From positions 682,001 through 746,000 of the forward strand of contig NZ_CP108393.1 of assembly GCF_035961655.1 (NCBI RefSeq): DNA of 64,000 bases, in the 5' to 3' direction. The position numbers and the translations under genes were made by a program. A model generated the notes under the pieces. That model saw only the letters and a list, made by a program, of their open reading frames with translations, was not told the origin of the DNA and did no database searches. Positions 43,971 to 56,800 of the stretch are shown here, one piece after another (position 1 is the first letter of the stretch; every line of letters begins with the position of its first letter). This stretch comes from Streptomyces sp. NBC_01317. GTDB taxonomy: Bacteria > Actinomycetota > Actinomycetes > Streptomycetales > Streptomycetaceae.

Positions 43971-45466
43971 CCGCACCGGTCCGTACGGACGTCCCGCCCC
44001 CCGCCGCCCCGGCCGGCCGGATCGCCACTCACCGGCGCCCGCGCTCCTTCGGCCGCTTCGTCGCCGAGTCGCAGGCCCGCGGCACCCTCGTGGTCCAGCC
44101 CCGCATGGGGTTCTCCGACCCCGCGCTGATGCGGGCCGGCCTGCTGGCCACCAAGGCCGCGGCGGACGGCGTCGTCGGCACGATGACGATCGACAGCTAC
44201 ACGCGGGTCAATGACGAACCGTCAGCGGTGAAGGCCCTGAACGGCGGAGTCCCCCTCAACGGCTTCCCCCTCACCTCGTACAGTCCGCACACCTCGCACT
44301 GGGTCCTGGACGGCGTCCGCGACGCGGACTTCCCCGTACAGATCCGGCACGGCTCCGCACGCCCCCAGCGCATCGTCGCCGCCCTGGCGCGGCTCGGCCT
44401 GGACGCGACGGAGGGCGGGCCCGTCTCGTACTGCCTGCCGTACGGACGTACCCCGCTCCTGGACTCCGTACGGAACTGGCAGGAGACCTGCGACTTCCTG
44501 GCCGGTCTGCGCGGCACCGGGGCGGAACCGCACCTGGAGACCTTCGGCGGCTGCATGCTCGGCCAGCTGTGCCCGCCGGGGCTGCTCGTGGCGATCAGCG
44601 CCCTGGAGGCGCTGTTCTTCCACCGGGCGGGGCTGCGCAGCATCTCGCTCAGCTACGCCCAGCAGACCAGCCAGGAGCAGGACCGGGACGCGGTGCACGC
44701 GCTGCGGCGGCTGGCCGCCGAACTGCTGCCGGACACCGACTGGCACATCGTCCTCTACACGTACATGGGGCTGTACCCGCAGACCCGGAGCGGTTCCCTG
44801 GACCTCCTGGAGCGGTCGGCCGAGCTGGCCGTCGAGACGGGGGCGGCCCGGCTGATCGTGAAGACGACCGCCGAGGCGCACCGCATCCCGAAGGTCACGG
44901 AGAACGTGGAGGCCCTGCGGGTCGCCGCGCGGGCCGCGGCCCGGCACCGGAACCGGCCCGGCGCCCGTGACGGGTCCGCGCCGGTCCCGCCCCCGGAGGC
45001 GGCGGACAACGCCGTGTACGCGGAGGCCCGCGCCCTGGTGGACGCCGTGCTCGACCTCGACGGTGACCTGGGCCAGGCCCTGTTGAGGGCCTTCGCCCGC
45101 GGCTATCTGGACGTGCCGTTCTGCCTGCACCCGGACAACGCGGGCCGCAGCCGGAGCCACATCGACGCGTCGGGGCGGCTGACCTGGTCCGAGATCGGGG
45201 CGATGCCCATCGGGCATGTCACCGACCGGGGCCGGCGGCTCACGGCCGCCGGGCTGTTCGAGGCGCTGTCGTTCGTCCAGCGCCGGCACGACCGGGTCGT
45301 TCGCCCGGCCCCTTCCTCTCCGTCTTCGCCGGTGTCTTCGTACGCGTATACGCCTTCGCCTTCGTCTTCCAGGCCCCCGCTCCCGTCCTCTTCCCGGCCC
45401 CCGCTTCCCGCGGCGGCCCGTCGCCCGGCAGCCCACCGTCAGCACACCCAGGAGGTAGCACCATGA
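43967..45466 (+). CDS. Glutamate mutase large (epsilon) subunit
   Basis: A 499-residue TIM-barrel subunit of glutamate mutase (GlmE/MutE). It binds glutamate and the adenosyl group and carries out the radical carbon-skeleton rearrangement with the small subunit. Family blocks include VVQPRMGFSDPALMRAGLLA, VGTMTIDSYTRVND, NGFPLTSY, QIRHGSARPQRIV, ETFGGCMLGQLCPPGLLVA, and CLHPDNAGRSRSHID near the end. Residues ~445-499 form a Ser/Pro/Ala-rich tail not found in typical members and are probably disordered. The ATG shares ATGA with the small-subunit gene. Position ahead of an aaRS-like gene and two NRPS genes indicates that 3-methylaspartate is made for the peptide. Confidence 0.92.
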   Translation: MTAPVRTDVPPPAAPAGRIATHRRPRSFGRFVAESQARGTLVVQPRMGFSDPALMRAGLLATKAAADGVVGTMTIDSYTRVNDEPSAVKALNGGVPLNGFPLTSYSPHTSHWVLDGVRDADFPVQIRHGSARPQRIVAALARLGLDATEGGPVSYCLPYGRTPLLDSVRNWQETCDFLAGLRGTGAEPHLETFGGCMLGQLCPPGLLVAISALEALFFHRAGLRSISLSYAQQTSQEQDRDAVHALRRLAAELLPDTDWHIVLYTYMGLYPQTRSGSLDLLERSAELAVETGAARLIVKTTAEAHRIPKVTENVEALRVAARAAARHRNRPGARDGSAPVPPPEAADNAVYAEARALVDAVLDLDGDLGQALLRAFARGYLDVPFCLHPDNAGRSRSHIDASGRLTWSEIGAMPIGHVTDRGRRLTAAGLFEALSFVQRRHDRVVRPAPSSPSSPVSSYAYTPSPSSSRPPLPSSSRPPLPAAARRPAAHRQHTQEVAP

Positions 45467-46479
45467 CCAGCTCGATCGCTGAGCGCGACGGCCGCACCAC
45501 GCCCTCGTTCCCGACCTCTCCCGACCAGCACCTGATGGCGGAGCCGACGCGTGCCACGCTGCGGGTGCAGAGCCGCATGCTCGCGGCGACCCGGGCCTTC
45601 CTGACCGGCCAGGGCTTCCAGGAGCTGCTACCGCCGGTGATCGGGCCGGTCACCGATCCGGGCATCCGGGGCTCCAAACAGGTCGACATCGATTTCTACG
45701 GCCACAAGTACAAGCTGATGACCAGCGCGATCCTCTACAAGCAGGCGTCGCTGATGGCCTTCGACAAGATCTTCTACATCGCGCCCAACGTGCGCCTGGA
45801 GCCGCTGGAGACGGCGGTCACGCACCGCCATCTCGCGGAGTTCCACCAGATCGACGTGGAGATCAGGGACGCCCGCCGCGAGGACGCGATGGAGCTGGCG
45901 GAGCGGCTGGTGGCGTACGTCGTCGGCGAGGTCGTCCGGGAGATGCCGGGCGAGCTGGAACTCCTCGGCCGGGACAAGGACGCGTTCCGGGAGGTCGTCC
46001 AGGGCGCGTTCGGCAGGACCACCCACGCGGCGGCGACCGCCGACCTGGTCGCGCTGGGCCATCCGCAGGACCCGGGCGCCGAGATCGACTGGGAGGGCGA
46101 GGAGATCCTCTCCGCCAAGTCCAGCCGTCCGTTCTTCGTCGTGGACTACCCCAAGGGGTCGCGCGGCTTCTACGACCAGGAGGACGCCGAACGCCCGGGC
46201 GTGCTGCGGAACTTCGACCTGATCGCGCCCGAGGGGTACGGCGAGCTGGCCAGCGGCAGCGAGCGCGAGCACGTCTACGCGGCGCTGGTCACGCGGATGC
46301 GGGAGACCGGCGAGAACCCGGCGAAGTACGGCTGGTACCTGGACCTGGCCCGCCGCGGCATCCCCGCCAGCTCCGGGTTCGGCATCGGCCTGGAGCGGTT
46401 CACCCGGTACGTCACCGGCCGCACGGCCGCCTGGGAGGCCAGCGCCTACCCGAAGCTCCCCGGAGTGGTGTCGGCATGA
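45463..46479 (+). CDS. Class II aaRS-like protein related to Asp/Asn-tRNA synthetase (AsnA-like)
   Basis: A 338-residue class II aminoacyl-tRNA-synthetase catalytic core of the Asp/Asn branch. Class II motif 2 is HRHLAEFHQIDVEI (compare 'EFTQIDVE' of AspRS), and motif 3 is GFGIGLERFTRYVTG with the ATP-contacting Arg. The N-terminal anticodon-binding OB domain is absent. That matches archaeal asparagine-synthetase-A-type paralogs, which amidate aspartate using ATP and ammonia. It could thus activate aspartate or 3-methylaspartate as an adenylate, either to form the amide or to hand it to a carrier or tRNA. ATGA overlaps on both sides link it to glutamate mutase and the glutamate-synthase-like gene. 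Confidence 0.85.
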   Translation: MTSSIAERDGRTTPSFPTSPDQHLMAEPTRATLRVQSRMLAATRAFLTGQGFQELLPPVIGPVTDPGIRGSKQVDIDFYGHKYKLMTSAILYKQASLMAFDKIFYIAPNVRLEPLETAVTHRHLAEFHQIDVEIRDARREDAMELAERLVAYVVGEVVREMPGELELLGRDKDAFREVVQGAFGRTTHAAATADLVALGHPQDPGAEIDWEGEEILSAKSSRPFFVVDYPKGSRGFYDQEDAERPGVLRNFDLIAPEGYGELASGSEREHVYAALVTRMRETGENPAKYGWYLDLARRGIPASSGFGIGLERFTRYVTGRTAAWEASAYPKLPGVVSA

Positions 46480-47744
46480 GCACCGTACTGAGCGCCGCCG
46501 GTTTCCCCGAGGAACAGGTGCGGCACCGGGCCAGGAACGGGGCGGCGGCCGTGTTCCCCGCGCCGGAGTCGTACGGCTCCGGCCTGCTGGGCGCGCCTCC
46601 GGCCGGCCACGATCCGTACGACCTGCTGGAGAGGGCCAGGATCGTGCCCCCGGTGTTCATGCCGGAGCGGCTGAAGAAGCTCATCGACCTGGCGAGGGAG
46701 CCGCTGTACACGGATGTCGAACTCGACACGGTGATCGGCGGGTTCACCTCGCGGCTGCCGCTGTACGTATCGGCGTTCGGCTCGACGCAGGTCGCCAGCC
46801 ACGACCTGGGCGAGGCGGCGGGCCGGCAGGCCGGGCGGCTCGGCATCCCGATGGTCATCGGCGAGAACGTGGTGCCGGTCAACGGCTACCGCGCCTCGTC
46901 CGACGCGGACGCCTCCCCGCTGCTCGGCCGGATCGCCGCCTACACGGCCGCCGCGGACGAGGAGTACGGCGGGGTGGTGGTCCAGCAGTCCACCGAGGAC
47001 GCGGACGCCGAGGTGTGGAACCTGGTCTACAGCGACCCGGTCACCGAGCCGCTGCTCGCCACCGGCAGGCTGGCCTTCGAGCTGAAGGTCGGCCAGGGCG
47101 CCAAGCCGGGTCTCGGCGGTCTCACGGTCCTGGGCCGCGAGGCGGCGGGCCGGGTGGCCGGACAGTACGCCACGGACGCGGTGTTCGGCGCGGACACCGA
47201 CGCGGTCCTGCGGATCAGCAGCCCCGGCACCTTCACCGAGGAGATCCTGCGCCAGCAGATCCGGCTGATGCGCAACAACTTCCCCCGCGTGAAGGTGTGG
47301 GTGAAGCTGCACCCCGGCCGTGACGTGGCGCTCGCGGCGGCCACCGCCTGGGCGGCCGGCGCGGACTCCGTCACGGTGGACGGCGCGGAGGGCGGCACCG
47401 GCTGGGCGCCGAACGCCTTCCTCGGCCAGGTGGGCCTGCCCCTCGGCGAGTGCCTGGCCCGTATCGGACCCACCAGCCACTGCCTGCTCGCCAGCGGGCG
47501 GATCTGGGAGGGCGGCAGGGCCACCAAGGCGCTGGCGCTCGGCGCGCGCGCCGTCGGACTCGGCCGGGCCGCGCTGCTCGCGGTGGACGAGGACGCCGAC
47601 GCCGGTCTCGTACGGCTGGCCGAGAGCATCGCCCTGGAACTCCGCCTGCTGATCAGCTCCTTGGGCAAGTACCGCGTGAACGCCCTGGAAGCGGACGACG
47701 TACTGCTGCCTCCCGAGGCCGTGTCGGTGTCCCGTACCGGCTGA
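46476..47744 (+). CDS. Glutamate-synthase-like FMN protein
   Basis: A 422-residue protein matching the FMN-binding alpha/beta barrel of glutamate synthase. Family blocks are PLYVSAFG near the start of the barrel, [31 protein letters not shown] and [18 protein letters not shown]. There is no N-terminal amidotransferase domain, and the Cys cluster that binds the 3Fe-4S centre in true GltB is missing (few Cys overall), so ordinary glutamate synthesis is unlikely. It could reduce or oxidise an imino/amino acid linked to 3-methylaspartate, or pass ammonia to the aaRS-like neighbour; both are inference. ATGA overlap joins it to that gene. A 137-nt gap separates it from the NRPS. Confidence 0.8.
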   Translation: MSTVLSAAGFPEEQVRHRARNGAAAVFPAPESYGSGLLGAPPAGHDPYDLLERARIVPPVFMPERLKKLIDLAREPLYTDVELDTVIGGFTSRLPLYVSAFGSTQVASHDLGEAAGRQAGRLGIPMVIGENVVPVNGYRASSDADASPLLGRIAAYTAAADEEYGGVVVQQSTEDADAEVWNLVYSDPVTEPLLATGRLAFELKVGQGAKPGLGGLTVLGREAAGRVAGQYATDAVFGADTDAVLRISSPGTFTEEILRQQIRLMRNNFPRVKVWVKLHPGRDVALAAATAWAAGADSVTVDGAEGGTGWAPNAFLGQVGLPLGECLARIGPTSHCLLASGRIWEGGRATKALALGARAVGLGRAALLAVDEDADAGLVRLAESIALELRLLISSLGKYRVNALEADDVLLPPEAVSVSRTG

Positions 47745-47881
47745 CTCCCCGCGCTCTTCACCGACCTCGCAGGCGACTCCGCACACGACTTCGCACCATC
47801 CGCACGTCATCCACCGTGGCTCCGTCGGTCTCCCGGCACGCCGCGAGACCACGAGATCCGAGCTACCAAGAAGGTGTCGAG

Positions 47882-50800
47882 ATGTCCCGACCGCAAGAAG
47901 ATCCCGCTCTCTCCCCCGGCGCCGGCGTGCCCGCGCGCGTCGCCGCGTACAACACCACGGCGCTGGCACTCCCCGAGGGCACGCTGCACGATCTTTTCGC
48001 CGCGCAGGCCGCCCGCACCCCGGATGCCGTCGCCCTCGTCCAGGAGGACCACCGGCTCACCTACCGGGAGCTGGACCACGCGGCCAACGCCCTCGCGCAC
48101 CGGCTCATCGGCGCCGGTGTGCGGCCGGGTGACGCGGTCGGCCTCCTCTTCGACCGCTCCTTCGCCTATGTGATCACCGTCCTCGCCGTGATGAAGAGCG
48201 GCGGTGTGTACGTCCCGCTCGACCCCCGCCAGCCCGCGGAACGGCTCTCCTGGATCCTCGGCGACACCGGGGCCGTCCTGCTGGTGACGGACCGCCCCGA
48301 GGAGGAGACGGGCTTCGCGGGCGACCTGACCGCCCTGCGGCTCACCGGCGCGAGCGCCACCGCCGACACCACTGCCACCGCGCCCGCGCTCACGGTCCAC
48401 CCCGACCACCCGCTGTACGTGATGTTCACCTCCGGCTCCAGCGGCACCCCCAAGGGAGTCGTCAACACCCACCGCAACGTGGTGGAGTTGGCCCTCGACC
48501 CGGGCTTCGGGGCCACGGCGCACGAGCGGGTCCTCGCCTACTCGCCGCTGCCCTTCGACTCCTCGACGTACGAGCTGTGGGTCCCGCTGCTGCGCGGCGG
48601 GCTGGCCGTCGTCCTGTCGGCGCCGAAGATCGACATCGGTGAGCTGGGCGAGGCCATCGCCCGCCACGGGGTGACCGCCGCCTACTTCACGACCGCGCTG
48701 TTCGACGCCATGGCGGGCGAGGCGATCGACGGCCTCGCGCTGCTGCGGGAGATCTGGACCGGCGGCGACGTCCTGTCCGCCACCGCCCTCCAGCGGGTCC
48801 TGGACCACTGCCCCGACACCACGGTCGTGCATGTGTACGGACCCACCGAGGCGACGGTCTTTTGCAGCTATCAGTCCTTCACGCCCGAGGTCCGCACCCT
48901 CGACCGGCTGCACCTGGGCATCCCGATGGCCAACACCTCCATGTACGTGCTGGACGCCGGGCTGCGCCACACCGCCCCCGGCGAGACCGGTGAACTCTAC
49001 GTCGCCGGGCCGCACCTGGCGCAGGGGTACGGCCGGCTGCCGGCCATGACCGCCGAGCGGTTCACCGCCGACCCGTACGGCCCGGCGGGCACCCGGATGT
49101 ACCGCACCGGCGACCTGGCCGCCTGGAACGAGCACGGCGAGATCGTCTTCCTGGGCCGCGCCGACCAGCAGGTCAAACTGCGCGGCAACCGCATCGAACT
49201 CGGCGAGATCGAGACCGTGTTGACCCGCCACCCGTCCGTCGCGCAGGCCGCGGTCATCGTCCGCGAGGACCGCCCGGGCGACAAGCGCCTGGTGGCGTAC
49301 GCCGTGCCCGCGGTGGAGGGCGTCCTGGACGCCGCCGAGCTGCTGCGGCACGTGGGCGGGGAACTGGTCGAGTACATGGTGCCCTCGGCGGTCGTGCCCA
49401 TGGGGGCGCTGCCGCTGACGGCCAACGGCAAGCTGGACCGGCGCGCCCTGCCCGCCCCCCGGGTCGGCGCGGCCCCCAACGGCCGGGCGCCGCGCAACCC
49501 CGTCGAGGAGGTGCTGTGCGGTCTGTTCGCGCACACCCTCGGTCTGCCGTCGATCGGCATCGACGACGACTTCTTCGGGGTCGGCGGCCACTCGCTGCTG
49601 GCGACGCGGCTGGTGAGCCGGGTGCGCGCGGCCCTCGGAGTACAGCTGACCCTGCGGGAGTTCTTCCTCTACCCGACCGTGGCACTCCTCGCGGAGTACG
49701 CGGCCACGAACGGTGGCGAGCCGGCCCGCCCCGCCCTGACGGCCCAGGAGCGTCCCGAGCCGCTCCCGCTCTCGGCGGCGCAGCAGCGGCTGTGGTTCCT
49801 CGACCAGCTGGAGGGCCCGTCGGCGACGTACAACATCCCGCTCGCCGTGCGCGTACGGGGTGAACTGGACCTGGCCGCCCTGGAGTCGGCGTTCACCGAT
49901 GTGGTGGGCCGGCACGAGAGCCTGCGTACGGTGTTCGGGCAGGCCGGCGGGCAGGACGGGGGGCAGGCCTACCAGCGGGTGCTGCCGGCCGACGGGGTCC
50001 GGGCCGGGCTGTCGCTCACCCGGGCGACCGAGGAGACCGTGGGCGCGCTGCTCACCGCCGAGTCCGAGCGGATCTTCGACCTGACGTCCGATCTGCCGTT
50101 CCGGGCCCGGCTGTTCGCCCTCGGCGAGCGGGAGCACGTCCTGCTGGTGGTGATGCACCACATCGTCTCCGACGGCTGGTCGTACCAGCCGCTCATGCGC
50201 GACCTGAGCACCGCCTACACCACCCGCTCGCGCGGCGAGCGCCCGAGTTGGGAGCCGCTGACCGCCCAGTACGCGGACTACGCGCTGTGGCACCGGGGCC
50301 TGCTCGGCGACCCGGCGGACGACGAGAGTGCCGGCGTCCGTCAACTGGACTTCTGGAAGCGGACGTTGGCGGACCTCCCGGAGGAGGTCACCCTGCCCGC
50401 CGTACGGCAGCGGCCGGCCGCCGCCTCGTACCGGGGCGCCACCCACACCGTGCACTGCCCCCCGGACGTCCACTCCGCGCTGGCCGACCTGGCGCGCGAG
50501 TCGGGTGCCTCGGTGTTCATGGTGGCCCAAGCGGCGGTGTCGACCCTGCTGTCGCGGTCCGGCGCCGGGCACGACATCCCGCTCGGCTCCCCGATCGCCG
50601 GCCGCACCGACCAGGCGCTCGACGACCTCGTCGGCTTCTTCGTCAACACCCTCGTGCTGCGTACGGACCTGTCGGGCGACCCGAGCTTCCGGGAACTGCT
50701 CACGCGGGTCAGGGAGACCGACCTCGCGGCCTGGGCGCACCAGGACCTTCCCTTCGACCGGCTGGTCGAGGCCCTGAACCCGGACCGGTCGGCGGCCAGG

Positions 50801-53800
50801 CACCCGCTGTTCCAGGTGATGCTGACGCTGACGGACGCGGCCACACCGACGCTCGTCGCGGACGGCCTGGACACGGAGTCGGAGTTCGCCTGGCTGCGGT
50901 TCGCCAAGTTCGACCTGACGTTCTCGTTCGCCGAGCACCGCTCGGAGGACGGCCGGCCCGGCGGGCTCGACATCACCATCGAGTACGCCACCGACCTCTA
51001 CGACGCGCCCACCATCGAGGCCACCGGCGACCGGCTGGTCCGGCTGCTGGCCGGAGCGGTGGCCGCGCCCGATCTGCCGGTCGGCGAGGTGGAGTTGCTG
51101 TCCGCGAGCGAGCGCGGGCTCCTCCTGGAGGAGTGGAGCGGCGCGGCGACCGGTGTCCCGGACCAGAGCCTCGCGGAACTCTTCGCCGCGCAGGCCGCCC
51201 GCACCCCGGACGCGCTCGCCGTCGTCGCCGACGACCGCGAGCTGACGTACCGCGAACTCGACGCTCTCGCCAACCGGACCGCCCACCATCTGATCGCGGA
51301 AGGGGTACGGCCCGGCAGCCGGGTCGCGCTCCTGCAAGAGCGCTCGCTGACCGCCATGGTCGCCACGCTCGCCGTCGTCAAGGCGGGTGCCACGTACGTC
51401 CCCCTCGACACGCGCTACCCGAGCGACCGCATCCAGCTGATCACCGAGCAGTCCGCTCTCACCCACCTCCTCACCGACCGCGACCCGGGGCATCTCACCC
51501 TGCCGTCCGGCCTCACCACACTGACCACCGGGGCCCACAGCGCCGACACCACCGACCCCGCCGTGCCGGTCCACCCGGATCAGCCGGTCTACGCCATGTT
51601 CACCTCGGGCTCGACCGGTGTGCCGAAGGGCGTGGCGGTCACCCACCGCAACGTCGCGGACCTCGCCGCCCAGACCATGTACGCCAACGGCGACCACACT
51701 CGGGTGTTGTTCCACTCAGCGATGGCCTTCGACGCCTCGACGTACGAGATGTGGGTCCCCTGGCTCAACGGCGGGACCCTCGTCGTCGCGCCGGCGGGAC
51801 ACCTCGACACCGCCACGTACCAGCGCCTCCTCACCGAGCACTCCATCACCGCCCTCTGGATGACGGCGGGTTTGTTCCGGGTCATGGCGGAGGAGGCTCC
51901 CGAGGCCTTCGCCGGAGTACGGGAGGTCTGGGCGGGCGGCGACGTCGTGCCGCCGGAGGCCGTACGCCGGATCCACGAGCACTGCCCCGCCACCACCGTC
52001 GTCAACGGCTACGGGCCGACGGAGACCACCACGTTCGCCGCCACCCACCGTATCCACCGGCCCCTCGACTACCCCGGCGCCCTTCCCGTCGGCGAACCTC
52101 TCGACAACCACCGCCTCTACGTCCTGGACGATCGTCTGCGGCTCGTCCCGCCCGGCACCCCCGGTGAGCTGTACATCGCCGGCGCGGGCCTGGCGCAGGG
52201 CTACCTCGACCGCCCGGCCCTCACCGCGGACCGCTTCGTCGCCGACCCGTACGGTCCGGCGGGCACCCGGATGTACCGCACGGGGGACCTCACCCGCTGG
52301 AACGACGGGGGCTCCCTCGAATACCTGGGCCGCGCCGACCAGCAGGTCAAGCTGCGGGGCTTCCGCATCGAACTGGGTGAGATCGAGGGCGCCCTGACGA
52401 CTCTTCAGGCAGTGGGCCAGGCGACCGTCAGCGTCCGTGAGGACCGCCCCGGCGACAAGCGCCTCGTCGCCTACCTCGTCGCCGCCGACGGCACCACCGT
52501 CGACCTCACCGAAGTCCGCCGCGAGATCTCCGGCGCCCTGCCGGACTACATGGTCCCCTCCGCCTTCCTGATCCTGGACGAGATCCCCCTCACCACCAAC
52601 GGCAAGATCGACCGCCGCGCCCTGCCCGCCCCCCAGCACCAGGGCGACACCGACGGGCGCGCGCCCCGTACCCCCGCCGAGGAAGTCCTCTGCGGTCACT
52701 TCGCGGCCGTCCTCGGACTGCCGTCCGTCACCATCGACGACCACTTCTTCCACCTGGGCGGCCACTCGCTCCTCGCCACCCGCCTCATCAGCCGCATCCG
52801 GGAGACCTTCGGGGTCCAGATCACCGTCAAGGACCTCTTCCAGGGCCCGACCGTCGCCGGACTCGCCGCGTTCGTCGAGGCGGGCGGTGACGCGGTGCGG
52901 CGCCCCGCCCTGCGGGAGTCGGTCCGTCCGCGGCGGGTCCCGCTCTCCTCCGCCCAGCAACGCCTCTGGTTCCTGCACCACTTGGAGGGTCCTTCGGCGA
53001 CGTACAACATCCCGCTCGCCCTGCGCCTCAAGGGCGCGCTCGACCGGGAGGCGCTGCAACTCGCCCTGACGGACGTGGTGGTACGGCACGAGAGCCTGCG
53101 CACGCTGTTCGGGACGGCGGACGACACCGCCTACCAGTGGCAGCTGCCGGCGGACGAGATCCGGGTGGAGCTGCCCGTCACCGCCGTGAGCGAGGAGACC
53201 CTGGAGGCGGCCCTCGGCGCGCAGGCCGCCAGGAGCTTCGACCTCTCAACCGAACTGCCCTTCCGTGCCTGCCTGTTCGACCTGGGCGGCGACGACGCGG
53301 CGCTGCTGATCGTGATGCACCACATCGCCTCGGACGGCTGGTCCACCACCCCGCTCCTGCGTGACCTGACCGCCGCCTACACGGCCCGTACACAGGGACA
53401 GGCGCCCGGCTGGGAGCCGCTGCCGGTGCAGTACGCCGACTACACGCTGTGGCAGCGGGAGGTGCTGGCGGCGGACGGCGAGCGCCAGGCGGAGTTCTGG
53501 CGCCACACGCTGGGCGGACTGCCGGACGAGGCCACCCTGCCGACCGACCGGCCCCGCCCGGCGGTCGCCAGCTGCCGGGGCACGACCCACAGCGCGCACG
53601 TCCCGGCGGAGTTGCACCGGGCGCTGACCCGGCTGGCCGGGGAGACCGGGAGCACGCTGTTCATGGTGGCCCAGGCCGCCGTCGCCACCGCCCTGTCCCG
53701 CTCCGGCGCGGGCGAGGACATCCCCCTCGGCGCCCCGATCGCGGGCCGTTCCGAGCAGTCCCTAGACGACCTGGTCGGCTTCTTCGTCAACACCCTCGTG

Positions 53801-56800
53801 CTGCGTACGGACCTGTCGGGCGACCCGAGCTTCCGTGAGCTGCTGTCCCGCGTCCGGGACACCGACCTGGCCGCCTGGGCCCATCAGGACCTCCCCTTCG
53901 ACCAGTTGGTCGAGGCCCTGAACCCCGAGCGCAGCACCGCCCGGCACCCGCTCTTCCAGGTGGTCCTCACCCTCCAGGAAGCGGTCACCCCGACGCTCGG
54001 ACTGCCGGGCCTCACCGGCGAGTCGGGCTTCGCGCCGCTGGAGATCTCCAAGTTCGACCTGACGTTCTCCTTCCACGAGCACCGCACGGCGGACGGCCGG
54101 CCCGGCGGACTGGACATCAGGGTCGAGTACGCCACCGACCTGTACGACGCCGGAACCGTCGAGGCGGTCACCGACCGGCTGGTCCGGCTGCTCGGCGCCG
54201 CCGTCGAGAACCCCGAACTGCCCGTCGGCGAGCTGGCGTTCATGAGCCCCGACGATCGCCACCGGCTCCTGGAGGAGTGGCACGGCACGGTCACCGGTTC
54301 CTCCGGGACGAACCTCGCCGAGCTGTTCGCCGCACAGGCCGCCCGTACCCCCGACGCGGTCGCCCTCACCGACGGCGACCGGGACCTGACGTACGCGGAG
54401 CTGGACGCGGTCACCAACCGGCTGGCCCATCACCTCATCAGCCTCGGGGTCCGCCAGGAGAGCGTCGTCGCCGTCCTGATGGAGCGCACGGGCGACCTGC
54501 TCACCGCTCTGCTCTCCGTGGTCAAGGCCGGCGGGGTCTACGCCCCGCTCAACCACGCCGACCCCGACGGGCGGCTCGACCAGATCGTCGCGGAGACCAG
54601 GGCCCCGGTCCTGATCACCGACACGGCCCTGTCCGACCACCCGATCGTGGCCAGGACCACCGCGCACGTCGTCGTGCTCGACGGGACCGCCGCGTTCGAC
54701 CACCTACCGGCGACCCCGCCGGCGTACCCGGCCCATCCCGACCAGTGGCTGTACGTCATGTACACCTCGGGCTCGACCGGGGTGCCGAAGGGCGTCGCCG
54801 TGACCCACCGCAACGTCGCCGACCTCGCCGGCCAGAGGGTGTTCGCCAACGAGAATCACCGGCGGGTGCTGTTCCACTCGCCCCACACCTTCGACGCGTC
54901 GACGTACGAGATGTGGGTGCCGTGGCTGAACGGCGGCACCATCGTGGTCGCACCCCCGGGCCACCTGGATCCGGCGACGCTGGGCGCGCTGCTCAAGGAC
55001 GCCGGTCTGACCGGACTGTGGCTGACGGTGGGCCTGTTCCGGGTCGTGGCCGACGAGGCACCCGAGGCGTTCGCGGGACTGCGGGAGGTCTGGACCGGCG
55101 GGGAAGTCGTCCCGCCGGAGGCCGTACGGCGGGTCATGGACCGCTGCCCGGGCACCACCGTCTTCAACGTGTACGGACCCACCGAGACCACCACCTTCGC
55201 CACCACTCACCCCGTCCGGCGTCCCCTCCGTCCCGGCGCGCTCCCCATCGGCGGGCCCTTCGACAACCACCGCCTCTACGTCCTCGACCCCGGGCTGCGC
55301 CTCGTCCCGCCGGGCACCCCCGGTGAGCTGTACATCGCGGGCACCGGCGTCGCGCGCGGCTATCTCGGCCGGCCCGGCCTGACGGCGGAGCGCTTCACGG
55401 CCGACCCGTACGGTCCCGCCGGCACCCGCATGTACCGCACGGGCGACCTGGTCCGCTGGAACCGGCACGGGGAGATCGAATATCTCGGCCGCACCGACCA
55501 GCAGGTCAAACTGCGCGGCTTCCGCATCGAACTCGGTGAGATCGAGAGTGCCCTGATCAGCCATCGGACCGTGGGCCAGGCCCACGTCAGTGTCCGTGAG
55601 GACCGCCCCGGCGACAAGCGCCTCGTCGCCTATCTCGTCCCCGCCGAGAACGCCACCGTCGATCTCGCCGCACTGCGCCGCGATATCGCGGACGCCGTAC
55701 CCGAGTACATGGTCCCGTCCGCCTTCATGGTCCTGGACAGGATCCCTCTCAACACCAACGGCAAGGTGGACCGGCGCGCCCTGCCCGCCCCCCAGGTCTC
55801 CCACGTCACCCAGGGAAGAGCGCCCCGTTCTCCGCAGGAAGAGGTGCTGTGCGGTCTGTTCGCGGCCGTCCTCGGACTGCCGTCGGTCACCATCGACGAC
55901 CACTTCTTCCGCAGCGGCGGCCACTCCCTGCTGGGCACCCGGCTCATCAGCCGCATCCGGCAGGCGTTCGGCGTCCAGCTCGGCGTCAAGGACCTCTTCC
56001 AGCACCCCACGGTGTCCGCCCTCTCGGAGCGGGTCACGGCGGGCAACGGCGAGCTGCCGCGTCCGGCGCTGACCGGCGAGGAGCGCCCGGAGCTGATCCC
56101 GCTCTCCTCCGCCCAGCAACGGCTGTGGTTCCTGGACCAGATGGAGGGCCCCTCCCCCACCTACAACATCCCGCTCGCGCTGCGCCTCACCGGCCGGCTC
56201 GACCCCGAGGCCCTGCGACTCGCCCTCACCGACCTCACCACCCGCCACGAGTCGCTGCGCACGGTCTTCCCCACCCATGAGGGCCGCACCCACCAGCACA
56301 TCCTTCCGCCGGCCCCGGTCGGCCTCCCTCTGACCGCCACCACGGAAGAGGCGTTGCCCGCGCTTCTCGCCGAGCTGTCCGCCCTCACCTTCGACCTCGC
56401 CACCCAGCCTCCTGTCCGCTCCCACCTCCTCGCCCTCGGCGAGCGCGAACACGTCCTGCTCGTCGTGATCCACCACATCGCGTCCGACGGTTGGTCCAAC
56501 GGACCGCTCTTCCAGGATCTGGCCACGTCCTACGCGGCCCGCGTCGAGGGCCTGGCACCGGAGTGGGAACCGCTCCCCGTCCAGTACGCCGACTACAGCC
56601 TCTGGCAGCAGCGGCTGCTGGAGAGCGACGAGGAGCGCCAACTCGACTACTGGCGGCAGACGTTGGCCGACCTCCCGGAAGAGGTGACCCTTCCCACCGA
56701 CCACGCCCGGCCCGCCACCGCGTCCAACCGGGGCACCACACACACCGTGCACTGCCCCGCCGGACTGCACGACTCGCTCATCTCCCTGGCGCAGGACACG

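Noticed and set aside
45300..45466. Possible separate small gene in the Pro/Ser-rich end of the glutamate mutase large subunit
   Set aside because: It is in frame with the mutase and ends at its stop; best read as a disordered tail.
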